Positions 1-8,342 are shown, numbered from the stretch's first letter. The stretch: DNA of 64,000 nt from Heterorhizobium halophytocola (GCF_017873095.1 NZ_JAGGJU010000016.1:1-64000), one strand, 5' to 3'. The notes: a model not told the origin generated them from the letters alone. Made by a program: numbers and translations.

Positions 1-145
1 TCTCCCCCCTTGAGGGGGAGATGCCCGGCAGGGCAGAGGGGGGTAAGCGACGACCGCGCCCCGTCGGTCTGCCGCAGTCCCCCTCTCCCCGCGCGTGGGG
101 AGAAGGTGCCCGAAGGGCGGATGAGCGGCAGCCTCGCCGCCGGGC
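1..145. repeat. C-rich rhizobial intergenic palindromic repeats (two units)
   Basis: Two adjacent C/G-run inverted repeats lie just past the 3' end of the capsid gene. At 1-23 CTCCCCCCTT pairs with AGGGGGAG, followed by a GGCAGGGCAGAGGGGGG block. At 80-130 CCCTCTCCCC pairs with GGGGAGA, followed by AGGTGCCCGAAGGGCGGATG. Short mobile-like palindromes of this type are scattered between genes in many Rhizobiaceae. No gene is visible in this stretch. The hairpins could also end capsid-operon transcription. Confidence 0.6.
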
Positions 146-147
146 CC

Positions 148-1461
148 CTACGCTGCAAAGCGGATCAGCTTGATCGCCTCGAAATTCTGCACCCCGCCGC
201 CGACCCGCTTGGTGGTATAGAACAGCACATAGGGCTTGGCCGAATAGGGGTCGCGCAGCACCCGCACACCGGTGCGGTCGACCACCAGATAGCCGCTGGC
301 AAAATCGCCGAACGCGATCGACAGCGAATCCAGCCCGATATCGGGCATGTCCTCGGCCTCGGTCAGCGGAAAGCCGATCAGCTGCGCCTTGCCGCCGGCG
401 GTCGCGGGCGGCTGCCAGAGATAATTGCCGTCGGCATCCTTGAACTTGCGGATCTCCCCTTGCGTCTTGCGGTTCATCACGAAGCTGGCATTCTGCCGAT
501 GCCCGGCCTTCAGCGCATAGACGGCATCGACCAGCACGTCGGACGGCCCGTCGGCGGCAAAGCCGGAGCTGACCCCGGTGTCGATCACGCCGATCTTGCC
601 CCAGCTCCAGCCGGCCTCGTCGACCAGCGGATAGGACAGGAACCCCTTCGGCTTGTTGACCCCGTCGCCCGAGACGAAGGCTGCCCCCTCCTGCTCGGCA
701 AAGGCCATGTCGACCTCGGCCGAAATCCACGCTTCCACGTCGACCGCCGCATCGTCGAGCAGCCCTTGCGTTGCCGCCGGCATGGCGTAGAGTTCCATGG
801 TCGGAAAGGTCAGCTCGGCCAGTTCCGGCGTCGCCGTCTGCGGCCGGGCCGCGGTTTCCGACACCCAGCCGGCCGCCATGCCGCCCGGCGAGAACGGCTT
901 TTTCAGCACCGCGCCGGTCACCTGGCGCACCGTCGACAGCGCCCGGATCGGCGAGACATTGGCAAGCCGGCGGCCGATCTCGCCATCGGTCTCCTCCGGC
1001 ACCAGATAGCCGCCATCCGCCGGCGTGCCGGCCGACAGCGCCTTGGCCTCCAGCGCCCGCAGGCCCTGGTCGTCGCCGCGGCGGATATAGGCCTCGAAGG
1101 CCGCCTTGTGCTCGGCCTTGTCGAGGCTTGCCGCCCCGGACCGTCCGAGCGCTGGACGCAGCCCCTTCAGCTGCAGCTCGTCCATCCGCCGGCCCTGCTC
1201 GTCCAGCGCCCGGTTGATCCGGTCCACCTTGTCGCGGGTCACCACGTCACTGGAAAGCTTTGTCTCGATCTCGTCCAGCCGCTCGTCATTGGCCTCGCGA
1301 AAGGCCTCGAACGAGGTCATGAATTCGTCGAAGGCGTCCTTCATCGTTTCCGGCAAGGCCTTGATCTCGGTGCGGGCCTTGATTTCCGGCGCGCTCGCCG
1401 GCCCCCGCACGCCGTCCGGCATCGTGTTGTCCAGGCTGTGCTCCATGTCGTGCATCGTCAT
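148..1461 (-). CDS. HK97-family major capsid protein (GTA g5-like)
   Basis: 437-residue phage-type major capsid protein, the shell subunit of a tailed-phage or gene-transfer-agent head. Residues about 20-130 are charged and coiled-coil-like, as in the removable delta/scaffold domain of HK97 capsids. The mature-type domain begins near residue 141 (SAGTPADGGYLVPEE) and runs to the C-terminus with typical features such as VSETAARPQT, FVSGDGVNKPKGF, VMNRKT and GFPL. The start ATG overlaps the stop of the upstream prohead protease as ATGA, so the two are probably translationally coupled, fitting protease and substrate made together. Order and type match g5 of the Rhodobacter GTA. Genes g6 onward would lie left of the window. 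A defective prophage is the alternative. Confidence 0.93.
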   Translation of the reverse strand: MTMHDMEHSLDNTMPDGVRGPASAPEIKARTEIKALPETMKDAFDEFMTSFEAFREANDERLDEIETKLSSDVVTRDKVDRINRALDEQGRRMDELQLKGLRPALGRSGAASLDKAEHKAAFEAYIRRGDDQGLRALEAKALSAGTPADGGYLVPEETDGEIGRRLANVSPIRALSTVRQVTGAVLKKPFSPGGMAAGWVSETAARPQTATPELAELTFPTMELYAMPAATQGLLDDAAVDVEAWISAEVDMAFAEQEGAAFVSGDGVNKPKGFLSYPLVDEAGWSWGKIGVIDTGVSSGFAADGPSDVLVDAVYALKAGHRQNASFVMNRKTQGEIRKFKDADGNYLWQPPATAGGKAQLIGFPLTEAEDMPDIGLDSLSIAFGDFASGYLVVDRTGVRVLRDPYSAKPYVLFYTTKRVGGGVQNFEAIKLIRFAA

Positions 1462-2069
1462 CGCTTGGGTCCTTTGTTGATGGTCTCGGAAAATCGGGAT
1501 CCGGCGGCAAAATGGCCGGCGGCGATCCGCCGTGCCGCCCGGCGCATGCCGCGCACCAGTTCGGTCTCGGGATCGCGGAAGAAGCGGGCATTCTTGACAT
1601 TGGAGACGCGGGCCGCCGGCTGCATCGGAAAGGTGACGACCGAGATCTCCCAGAGATCCGCCTCCAGGATATGGCGCACCCCGTGCCGGTCGGCCTTGGC
1701 GCGCACCGTCTGGAAGCCGATCGACAACCCGTCCAGCGCCCCGCTCTTCAGCAGCGCGTGCACTTCGGCCGCCCGCTCGACCCCCGGCGACAGATGCCCC
1801 TGGACGAACAGGCCGTGCGCGTCCTCGCGGATCGTCCCCCAGGCGCCGATCGGCTCGGCCGGGTCGTGCTGGTAGAGCATCCGCACCCCGCCCGCCCCGC
1901 GCTTGGCCAGCGAGCGGCTGAAGGCCCCCGGTTCGATCACGTCGCGGCCGAGATCCACATGGCCGAACACGCTGGCATAGCCGGAAAATGCGCCCGCGCC
2001 GGTGACGCCCTTCAGCGTCAGTCCGGCATAGGTCTTTTCGAGCGCCAACCGCCCGCGAAAAGGCTGCAT
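1458..2069 (-). CDS. HK97-family prohead protease (GTA g4-like)
   Basis: 203-residue serine protease that would cleave the capsid scaffold domain during head maturation. Family motifs are intact: GYASVFGHVD near residue 30, RDVIEPGAF near 42, MLYQHDP with His68, LDGLSIGF with Ser116, and Glu141 in LWEISVVTFP. These are candidate catalytic residues by analogy with HK97 gp4 and herpes-type assemblins. A good ribosome site (AGGAGA) lies 8 nt upstream of the ATG. It overlaps the capsid gene by 4 bp. Upstream there are 470 gene-free bases and then an RGS-like gene instead of a phage gene, so the capsid pair may be transcribed separately from the packaging genes. Confidence 0.93.
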   Translation of the reverse strand: MQPFRGRLALEKTYAGLTLKGVTGAGAFSGYASVFGHVDLGRDVIEPGAFSRSLAKRGAGGVRMLYQHDPAEPIGAWGTIREDAHGLFVQGHLSPGVERAAEVHALLKSGALDGLSIGFQTVRAKADRHGVRHILEADLWEISVVTFPMQPAARVSNVKNARFFRDPETELVRGMRRAARRIAAGHFAAGSRFSETINKGPKR

Positions 2070-2542
2070 GAGAGGTCTCCTGACTGGAGTGAACTGGATT
2101 GAAGTGGAGTGGATCGGATCGGCTCTGCCGGCGCCCGGCTCGGATCGGCCCGCAGCACTGTCTGCCGCCGCCGGCGGCGTCCCGATACGCTGTACCGGGC
2201 AAGATCAGGCCCTGCCATACCAGGGCTGCGGCCGGTGCCTGCCGTCCGGCACGGATGTCATTTCCGCCGGCCGCACGGCGCCCGTCTGCGTGCAGGCAAC
2301 GGCAATCGCCGCCACCGGGCCGGGCCCGGGGCGGTCAACAGGCGATAACGATGCGAAAAAAAAGGGCCGGCGCGGTCGGGCGCAGTGTCCGAAGTCCCGC
2401 CGGAAGGGCCTCGTGTCAGAACGCGGCCAGCCGGAAAGGGGCCAGCCCGGATCGGCCGGAAAAGATCCGGCCAGCCGGAACAGGACCCGCCGGAAGGCGG
2501 CCCGGCCGAGCGCGGCTCAGGCCGCGGCGCGCCGTGATGCGG
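2070..2542. other. Gene-free GC-rich spacer with GGCC/CCGG repeats
   Basis: No convincing gene. The right half (2420-2500) repeats GGCCAGCCGGAA-like words and holds a perfect 7-bp hairpin (GGCCGGA, loop AAAGA, TCCGGCC, 2454-2472). An A8 run at 2354-2361 reads as T8 on the minus strand and could help end transcription of the gene at 2543-3382. A promoter for the protease/capsid pair should also lie here, but I cannot point to one. Confidence 0.5.
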
Positions 2543-3382
2543 TCATTCGACCAGCTTGTTCTTGACGAAGCTTCGCATCATCTCCTTTTCGCTCGGCACC
2601 TTGCCACCCTTTGCCTTCAGGGCCTTCTCGATCTTCCCATAGGCGACGCGCAGCAGGATCATGTCCTTCTCCTGATAGGCCTCGCACATCTGCTTGGCCA
2701 GCGCCGTCAGCTTGGCGTCGTTCTTCGAGCCGTCGAAGCCGGCGCATTTGGAGAGTTTCTGCGAGCTGACATCGACGGGCTTTGCCTTCACCTTGTTGGT
2801 CTTGACGGCCTTCAGCAGATCGTCCACCTTCACGGCACGGATCCTGCCCGTGTTGGCCCGCATCAACGTGTCGGCCTTATCCTTCGCCTCCTTGTCATTG
2901 CCCTCGACGAGATTGCTGCGGATAGCATCGAGCGCGGCCATGTTGGCATTGTTCGCCTCGATCCCCAGCGTTTGGGCGATCTTCTTGGACGAGGCGAAAT
3001 GCTTGTTGGCGGCCTTTTCCACCTCCTTCTCGTGGTAGCGCTTGAATTCCTTGGACTGCGCATAGAAATTCTTCAGGATCGTTTTGTTGAACGCGTCCCT
3101 GAAGTCTTTCACGATCGTCGCCGTCAGATCGTCCCATGACACCGTGTCCTTCTTCTCGATCAGCGACGACACCATCTTCTTCGCGGCGTTCGACAGCGGG
3201 AAGTCTTTCGCCAGCTTGGAATAATCGGTGTGATACTGTCGCTCCAGCGCCGGTTGCACCAGGAATTCCAGCATCTTGCTATCGTTGCCGCTCAGCGCGC
3301 CGCGCATGATCTTCAGCAGCTGCGGCATGTCGAGGACGTCGTCGATCGTGTCCGGATACTCCATCTCGTTTGGCGAAGCCAT
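2543..3382 (-). CDS. RGS-like domain protein, paralogue 1 (inside GTA module)
   Basis: 279-residue soluble protein of unknown function. The ATG is preceded by an excellent ribosome site (GGAAGGAG, 5 nt away). The N-terminus has the YPD signature (residues 9-11) shared with two other proteins in this window. Residues about 14-118 follow an RGS-like pattern: VLDMPQLLKIMRGAL, LEFLVQP, then a late helix ending in ILKNFYAQSKEFKRYH, comparable to the eukaryotic RGS ending 'D-x-x-x-x-F-x-x-S-x-x-F/Y'. The rest is Lys-rich and helical with two isolated Cys. Coding is visibly less GC-rich than the flanking capsid genes, which suggests later insertion between the DUF6107-type and protease genes. The RGS assignment rests on reading the pattern, not on a computed profile. 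Confidence 0.75.
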   Translation of the reverse strand: MASPNEMEYPDTIDDVLDMPQLLKIMRGALSGNDSKMLEFLVQPALERQYHTDYSKLAKDFPLSNAAKKMVSSLIEKKDTVSWDDLTATIVKDFRDAFNKTILKNFYAQSKEFKRYHEKEVEKAANKHFASSKKIAQTLGIEANNANMAALDAIRSNLVEGNDKEAKDKADTLMRANTGRIRAVKVDDLLKAVKTNKVKAKPVDVSSQKLSKCAGFDGSKNDAKLTALAKQMCEAYQEKDMILLRVAYGKIEKALKAKGGKVPSEKEMMRSFVKNKLVE

Positions 3383-3590
3383 GATCACTCCTTCCGCCGC
3401 CGATGCGGCATGTCGCCGTTGCAGGACGCCCAGATCGGACGGCGTCCCCGCCTGACCGCCACGAGGCCCGTCCCCGCAGCGGTTGCATGTCGACGATAAG
3501 TGCCGTCTTTTCCGGCTTTGGTTCATCGGCCCGCCACGATTTTCTGCGCCCGCATCTCCCTCTTTGCCACTGTCAGCCCGTCGCCGGCTC

Positions 3591-3905
3591 CTATCGCCGC
3601 TCGCCCCAGCGGCCGGCAACGCGGGCCAGCACGCCCAGCCCCCACCAGGCCGAGAGACTGGCGGCCGCAGAGCCGGCCAGCATCACATCGGTGTCGGCCA
3701 GACGCAGGGACAGGTCGAGCCGCTCGGCCAGCCAGAGGCCCGTCGGGCCGCCGAAGATCATGCCGGTCGCAACGCCGGTGCAGAACCGCATCGCCGCTTC
3801 GCGCCGGCCCTTCGGCAGCAGATAGGCAAGCGAGATGGCGGCACCCGAGACGGCGCCGATGGCGCGCGCACCCCAAAGCCCGCCGCTTTCGGAAAAATCG
3901 GTCAT
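3591..3905 (-). CDS. DUF6107-type GTA/prophage small membrane protein
   Basis: 104-residue protein beginning MTDFSESGGLWGARAIGAV, with AGGA 8 nt before the chosen ATG. An in-frame extension to 4064 lacks protein character. Two hydrophobic segments are visible (about residues 12-28 and 40-58) plus a weaker one near 80-92, with an Arg-rich C-terminus, so it is probably a small inner-membrane protein. Proteins of this type sit between portal and prohead protease in rhizobial GTA-like clusters, the g3.5 position. The family name DUF6107 is from memory and should be confirmed. Function unknown; the position suggests a morphogenesis or release role. Confidence 0.7.
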   Translation of the reverse strand: MTDFSESGGLWGARAIGAVSGAAISLAYLLPKGRREAAMRFCTGVATGMIFGGPTGLWLAERLDLSLRLADTDVMLAGSAAASLSAWWGLGVLARVAGRWGERR

Positions 3906-4132
3906 TGCCTGTTCCTGATTGTTAACCGTCCGTTTGCTATAGCGCGGCCCCGGCGAGACACCGTCGCGCCGCGGCGGGCCTGCCGACGGGTGCCGATGGC
4001 CGCAATACGCAGTATTATTAGTATCTTGCGGACTTCCGTTGATGTCGTGTACGCGCGCCTTCACGGATCACTTTAGGATTAGCGCAAAGCCGCCCCGCCT
4101 CCCCCGCCGCTTTGCAAGGGAAAGCCATATCC

Positions 4133-4714
4133 TCAGGCCGTCTTCAGGATCGCATCCATGACCCGTTTCAGCTTGCCCGAGGGATTGGCATCCCCATGCA
4201 GCGCCAGCCCGTGGATCAGCCCGAGAAACAGCAGCGCCAGGTCCTCGGTGTCGGCCGGCACCGGCTTGCCGCCCAGCAGGTGGATATCGGCAATGATGCC
4301 GGCCAGCGTCTGCCGCGTCTCGCCGTCGAAGGCTGCAAAGGCCGCCGCAAAGGTTTCGCTGCGCCCGGCATGCAGGCGAAGCTCGATGTCGAGCCGCGCC
4401 AGATCGGCCGTGCCGTCGAGCCCGGCAAGATAGGCGTCGATCGCGCCCGCATCCGCCCGGCCGGCCTTCACCGCGTCGACAACAGCCCTGAAGGCTGCGA
4501 ATTCCTCCGCCTTGTGCCTTCGCAGCACCTCCAGGAAGATCTCCTCCTTGCTGGCGAAATTGGAAAACAAGGCACCCTTGGTGAAGCCCGCCCGCGCCGC
4601 GATATCGGCAATGCTGGTGCCGTCATAGCCGTTTTCCGCCACGGCCTGCCGCGCCGCGTCGATCAGTTTCTCGCGCGTGCGCCCCCGGCTTTCCTCGCGG
4701 CTCATCTTCGCCAT
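4133..4714 (-). CDS. TetR/AcrR-family repressor
   Basis: 193-residue TetR-type regulator. Residues about 14-60 form the DNA-binding domain with the classical signature TSIADIAARAGFTKGALFSNFASKEEIF. The C-terminal part is a typical all-helical ligand and dimer domain. The start is put at the ATG preceded by GGAG; an in-frame ATG 18 nt upstream is possible. It is transcribed divergently from the SDR gene at 4835. The 102-bp divergent promoter carries three copies of an ATACC-N4-GGTAT inverted repeat, the obvious operator, so it probably represses itself and the SDR gene. The pair interrupts the GTA-like cluster between portal and DUF6107-type gene and looks like cargo. Confidence 0.9.
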   Translation of the reverse strand: MAKMSREESRGRTREKLIDAARQAVAENGYDGTSIADIAARAGFTKGALFSNFASKEEIFLEVLRRHKAEEFAAFRAVVDAVKAGRADAGAIDAYLAGLDGTADLARLDIELRLHAGRSETFAAAFAAFDGETRQTLAGIIADIHLLGGKPVPADTEDLALLFLGLIHGLALHGDANPSGKLKRVMDAILKTA

Positions 4715-4740
4715 GCGGCCTGCTCCGTCCATTCGCTTCA

Positions 4741-4798
4741 GATACCGCTTGATATTCGGATACCGTTTGGTATTTGTAATTCGATACCAACTGGTATC
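4741..4798. promoter_or_regulatory. Three TetR operator repeats (ATACC-N4-GGTAT)
   Basis: Three 16-bp sites lie between the divergent tetR-like and SDR genes: GATACCGCTTGATATT (4741-4756, imperfect), GATACCGTTTGGTATT (4759-4774) and GATACCAACTGGTATC (4783-4798, perfect 6+4+6 inverted repeat). Spacing is 18 and 24 bp start to start, so at least the first two share a DNA face only partly. Placement across both promoters fits autorepression plus control of the SDR gene. The assignment to this TetR protein is inferred from adjacency. Confidence 0.8.
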
Positions 4799-4834
4799 CG
4801 AATTCGTTTTTCCATTCAACCAGAGAGGCCCGCC

Positions 4835-5851
4835 ATGACCACCGCCTTCGTCACCGGCTCCACCGGACTGCTCGGCAACAATCTCGTCCGCCTTCTGGTC
4901 GAACGCGGCGTCACGGTCAGGGCGCTGGCGCGCTCCCGGGCCAAGGCGAAGCGCCAGTTCGACGGCCTCGATGTCGAGATCGTCGAGGGCGACATGGCCG
5001 ATATCCGGGGCTTTTCCGACAGGCTCGCCGGCTGTGACGTGCTCTACCATACCGCCGCCTTCTTCCGCGACAGCTACAAGGGCGGCAGCCATTGGGACGA
5101 ACTCGAGCGCACCAATGTCCAGGGCACCACGGCGCTTTTGCAGGCCGCCTATGATGCTGGCATTCGCCGCGCCGTCCACACCTCCTCGGTGGCCGTCCTC
5201 ACCGGCCATGCCGACCGGCCGATCGACGAGACCATGTTGCGGCCGGAGGCGGAGGCGGACGATTATTATCGCAGCAAGATCCTCGCCGACCGCGCGGTTC
5301 TCGCCTTCCTCGAATCCCATCTTGACATGACCGTGCCGCTCGTCCTGCCCGGCTGGATGTTCGGCCCCCGCGATCTCGGCCCGACCTCGTCCGGCCAGTT
5401 CGTCCTCGATTACTGCCGGCGCAATATCCCCGGCCGCACCCCCGGCGGATTTTCCGTCGTCGATGCGCGCGACGTGGCGCTGCATCTGATCGCCGCTGCC
5501 GAAAAGGGGGCAAGCGGCGAGCGTTATCTGGCCGCCGGCGACATCGTCTCGATGGCCGACCTGCTGCTGCTGATGCAGGAGGTGACCGGCATCGAGGCGC
5601 CCACCCGCAATATCCCGCTCGTGGTGCTGAACCTGCTCTCCTATGTCTACGAGGCGCAGCACCGGTTCACCGGCCGGCCGGTCCTGCTGTCGCGCGCCAC
5701 CGCCAGGCTTCTGGCCTCCGAGCCTGGCCGCATCGGCTACGATCATTCCAAAAGCGAACGCGTGCTCGGCGTCGCCTTCCGTCCGGTGCGCGAAACCCTG
5801 GCCGACACGGTGGCCTGGTATCGCCGGTCGGGCAAGCTTCCCGACGCCTGA
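4835..5851 (+). CDS. Extended SDR: NAD(P)-dependent epimerase / dihydroflavonol-reductase-like
   Basis: 338-residue extended short-chain dehydrogenase. The N-terminal Rossmann motif is GSTGLLGNN (about residues 8-16), followed by DMAD-type adenine-pocket residues. The catalytic Ser lies in HTSSVAVL, and YYRSK supplies the Tyr-x-x-x-Lys pair. The ATG has AGAGAGG 6 nt upstream. It is divergent from a TetR repressor with three operator copies in between, so expression is probably induced by a small molecule. The substrate cannot be read from sequence; related proteins act on sugar nucleotides, flavonoid-like or steroid-like ketones. It sits inside the GTA-like cluster without any sign of a phage function. 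Confidence 0.88.
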   Translation: MTTAFVTGSTGLLGNNLVRLLVERGVTVRALARSRAKAKRQFDGLDVEIVEGDMADIRGFSDRLAGCDVLYHTAAFFRDSYKGGSHWDELERTNVQGTTALLQAAYDAGIRRAVHTSSVAVLTGHADRPIDETMLRPEAEADDYYRSKILADRAVLAFLESHLDMTVPLVLPGWMFGPRDLGPTSSGQFVLDYCRRNIPGRTPGGFSVVDARDVALHLIAAAEKGASGERYLAAGDIVSMADLLLLMQEVTGIEAPTRNIPLVVLNLLSYVYEAQHRFTGRPVLLSRATARLLASEPGRIGYDHSKSERVLGVAFRPVRETLADTVAWYRRSGKLPDA

Positions 5852-5892
5852 GGCATCCGATCCCCGCGCCGCGCCGGCCCTGGCGCTCGGCC

Positions 5893-7122
5893 TCAATAGC
5901 CGACCGCCTCGCGCTTTTCCGCGTCGGTGAGAAAATCCGCCTGCCCGACCCGGGTCCACAGCGCATCGCGCTCGGCCGTCAGCCCGGCCGCCTGGTCGAG
6001 ATCCGGCACAAGCTTCAGAGTTTCGCCGTAAGCACCTGACAGGAAAGCGGAAAATCCGCCAGCGATGCGGTTAGCCAGCGGCAGCACGGTCAGCCGGAAG
6101 AAGGCCCGGTTGGCCTCCTGGTAATTGGCATAGGTATTGTCGCCGGGAATGGCGAGCAGCATTGGCGGCACGCCGAGCGCCAGCGCGATGTCGCGCGCAG
6201 CGCCGTTCTTGGCCGCCTCGAAGTCCATGTCGCGCGGGCTCATGCCCATCGCCTTCCAGTCGAGCCCGCCTTCCAGCAGCAGCGGCCGTCCGGCCCGCAT
6301 CGGGCCGGAATAGCCCTCGTCGAGTTCCGCCTTCAGCCGCTCATACTGGTCGGCCGACAGATTGCCGCCCTCTTTCGGCTGGTAGACCAGCGCGCCGGAA
6401 GGCCTGGCCGAATTGTCGATCAGCGCCCGGTTCCAGCGCATCGCCGCGTTGGACAGGTCGAGCGCCGCCGTCGCCGCGCCGAGCGGCGAAAAGCCCAGCT
6501 GGTCGTCGAGCGGATGGAAGAGCTTCAGATGCAGCAAGGCCGTCCCGCCCTCCGCCGCGATCCGCCTGAGGCTGCCGCCGACCCGGTAATCATGGCCGAC
6601 CGGCCAGCCGTTCTTTCCCTCGACGACGCTCACCCTGTCCGGCCGCAGCAGATGCAGTTCGGCCAGCCGGCGCCCCAGCCGCACCGGCTCGACATAGGCA
6701 TTGCCCGACAGCAGCAGGTGACCGTAGAGCGTCTCGAAGAAATCGCCCTGCCCCTGTCGTCCGTTCGGCCGGTTGACCAGGTCGAGCGCCGGATGCATCC
6801 GCAGCTCCTCGCTGCCGCGATAGCAGAGCCAGGACAGCCCGGCCGCCGCCTCGGCCACCAGCCGCACGCAGCGATGGGCAACCGGATTGGCGAGAAAGCC
6901 CTCGCGCGCCAGCGCCGGATAGGTCGCCGCCGTGCGGCGCCCCCGCATTTCGCCGGCAATCAGCGAAATCGGCCCCATCGACCCGACCGATCCCAGGCCC
7001 TTCCGCCCGTCCGGCCTCTGCCCGCCCGGCACCTGCCCGTCCGGCACCTCGCCGGCCTTCCGCTCGTCAACGGCCGCACGCGTCCTGCGCCCGCCCGCCG
7101 GTCCCCTGAATGGATTGCGCAT
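5893..7122 (-). CDS. HK97-family phage portal protein (GTA g3-like)
   Basis: 409-residue portal protein, forming the ring through which DNA enters the head. Recognisable portal features: NPVAHRCVRLVAEAAAGLSW near residue 78, LLLSGNAYVEPVR, LHLLRPDRVSV, FSPLGAATAALDL, FLTDAEKREAVGY at the end, and a long C-terminal helix containing DNTYANYQEANRAFFRLTVLP. The first about 45 residues are Arg/Gly/Pro-rich and poorly conserved in appearance. In the expected place between terminase and protease, though a lysozyme gene and an orphan small gene separate it from terminase. Confidence 0.93.
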   Translation of the reverse strand: MRNPFRGPAGGRRTRAAVDERKAGEVPDGQVPGGQRPDGRKGLGSVGSMGPISLIAGEMRGRRTAATYPALAREGFLANPVAHRCVRLVAEAAAGLSWLCYRGSEELRMHPALDLVNRPNGRQGQGDFFETLYGHLLLSGNAYVEPVRLGRRLAELHLLRPDRVSVVEGKNGWPVGHDYRVGGSLRRIAAEGGTALLHLKLFHPLDDQLGFSPLGAATAALDLSNAAMRWNRALIDNSARPSGALVYQPKEGGNLSADQYERLKAELDEGYSGPMRAGRPLLLEGGLDWKAMGMSPRDMDFEAAKNGAARDIALALGVPPMLLAIPGDNTYANYQEANRAFFRLTVLPLANRIAGGFSAFLSGAYGETLKLVPDLDQAAGLTAERDALWTRVGQADFLTDAEKREAVGY

Positions 7123-7285
7123 CGGTTCATCCTTGTTTGCTGATCATTGCGCCGCCGTCGACCGCCCGGCCGCTTCGGCGATCCGCGCCACGAACGCCGG
7201 CCGCGTCCACAGACCGCCGCCTCGTCGTCTTCCCGCAGCCGCCGCGCCCGTCACCCGTCACCCGTCCGACATCACCGGGTCGACG

Positions 7286-7897
7286 TCACCCGTCCAGCGC
7301 CGCCCGGAACGCCCGGCCATAACCGGCAATCAGTTCGGCCCTGTCCGTGCCGTTGACGATCCGCCGCGCGCCGACCCAGTCGGCCGCGCCCCCATCGAAA
7401 TAGGTCCGCAGCCGCCTGCCGGTGAAAAGTCCGTCGCGCATGCCGATCACCAGCACCTGGACCGCGATGTCGGTCCGCAGGGCCAGTTGCGGATCGCCGG
7501 CGAGATCCGCGCCGATCGCCGCCCCGACCCTTCGATAATTGGCCGCATGCGTGATCTGCACCAGCCCGCGGCCGAACCAGCACCGCCCCTTCGTGTCCGC
7601 CCGCCAATAGGGCGAGGACACCTGCGGCAGCCGGCCGGCGGCATAGGCACGGTCGAGCCGGGCGACGGCCTCGGCATCGCTCGACGCCCCGGTTTCGCGC
7701 AGCGCCATCATCCGCCCACCGGTCTCGTGGAAGGCGGTCGCCAGCACATAGGCGAGCCGGCAGGGATCGTCCGCCCCGCACAGTCCGGCATAGCCGTCGG
7801 CGATCGCGTTCAGCCCGTCCACCTGCGGCTGCGACAGCCGTCCGGCAAACAGGCTGGCCCGCACGGAATCGAAAAAGGATGACGTCAGCCTGCGCAT
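7286..7897 (-). CDS. GH19 chitinase/lysozyme-like endolysin
   Basis: 203-residue protein resembling glycoside hydrolase family 19 domains of phage endolysins, which cut peptidoglycan glycan strands. ATAFHETGG (His57-Glu58) supplies the likely acid Glu. The substrate-cleft motif FGRGLVQITHAANYRRVG is at about 107-125. No signal peptide is visible, so export would need a holin or lysis. The start is chosen by a perfect AGGAGG 5 nt upstream; the frame stays open to 7966 but without a better start. It lies between terminase and portal in the head cluster, a position compatible with a release function for GTA or prophage particles. The promoter region upstream is AT-rich. Confidence 0.85.
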   Translation of the reverse strand: MRRLTSSFFDSVRASLFAGRLSQPQVDGLNAIADGYAGLCGADDPCRLAYVLATAFHETGGRMMALRETGASSDAEAVARLDRAYAAGRLPQVSSPYWRADTKGRCWFGRGLVQITHAANYRRVGAAIGADLAGDPQLALRTDIAVQVLVIGMRDGLFTGRRLRTYFDGGAADWVGARRIVNGTDRAELIAGYGRAFRAALDG

Positions 7898-7974
7898 TCT
7901 TGCCTCCTGACCTGGATCGAGATTGCAATGCCCACCGATATCGAGGGGGTTTTGAGACGCGGACATGGCGCGCG

Positions 7975-8070
7975 TTTAACCAAGTTGAAAAATACCTGGT
8001 CGGCTAAATCGGTTTAAATTAATTTAATCGTTTAGATATCATTAACACCATATTTACAGCCGGTTAACGA
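7975..8070. promoter_or_regulatory. AT-rich divergent promoter region with CtrA-like TTAA pairs
   Basis: This is a sharply AT-rich stretch in a GC-rich cluster, between the leftward lysozyme gene and the rightward 44-codon gene. It holds a 14-bp palindrome TTAAATTAATTTAA (8014-8027) and two near matches to the CtrA consensus TTAA-N7-TTAA: TTTA-N7-TTAA at 8013-8027 and TTAA-N7-TTTA at 8042-8056. More TTAA words are at 7976 and 8064. Binding by CtrA is only a suggestion. Confidence 0.45.
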
Positions 8071-8133
8071 TGTGGAACTTTCCGCTGCACACGGCGTTTT
8101 GAGCCCATGTTTTAAACGGAAGGATGATCCGAC

Positions 8134-8268
8134 CATGCAGAAGCTGAGCAGCTCCACGACCAAGGCCCCGGCCCCGCAGATCCCGTCGCATGTGATCGAA
8201 CGCATGGAATCCGAATGGCGGCAGATCCGCCAGGGCACCAGCCGCCCGGCCTCGGCCAGCGCCAAGTA
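8134..8268 (+). CDS. 44-residue orphan protein in the GTA module
   Basis: Small gene (MQKLSSSTTKAPAPQIPSHV...) running opposite to the surrounding phage genes. AAGGA stands 12 nt before the ATG. The stop is followed by a strong Rho-independent terminator, and an AT-rich promoter-like region precedes it, so it looks like a complete monocistronic unit. The protein is hydrophilic, with a Ser/Thr/Pro N-terminus and an amphipathic segment HVIERMESEWRQIRQG. I do not recognise a family. Oddly placed between lysozyme and terminase. Confidence 0.6.
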
Positions 8269-8304
8269 ATTCCGCTTTCCGCCATCCGGTTTTCCGGGAG
8301 GAGC

Positions 8305-8342
8305 AGGCGCGCCGAAACCCGAAAGGGCGGCGCGCCTTTTTT
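8305..8342 (+). terminator. Rho-independent terminator
   Basis: Perfect 10-bp stem AGGCGCGCCG / CGGCGCGCCT with a 13-nt loop, followed directly by T6. It ends the small gene at 8134-8268 and faces the leftward terminase gene; its reverse strand lacks a T-run, so it acts mainly rightward. Confidence 0.9.

Noticed and set aside
148..2202. A 684-codon minus frame covering capsid plus 247 upstream codons
   Set aside because: The upstream part lies in another frame over the protease gene and is Arg/Gly/Pro-rich nonsense. The capsid gene starts at 1461 with an ATGA overlap.
4133..5959. A 608-codon minus frame joining TetR to sequence opposite the SDR gene
   Set aside because: Only the last 193 codons are TetR. 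The rest is antisense to a well-supported SDR gene.
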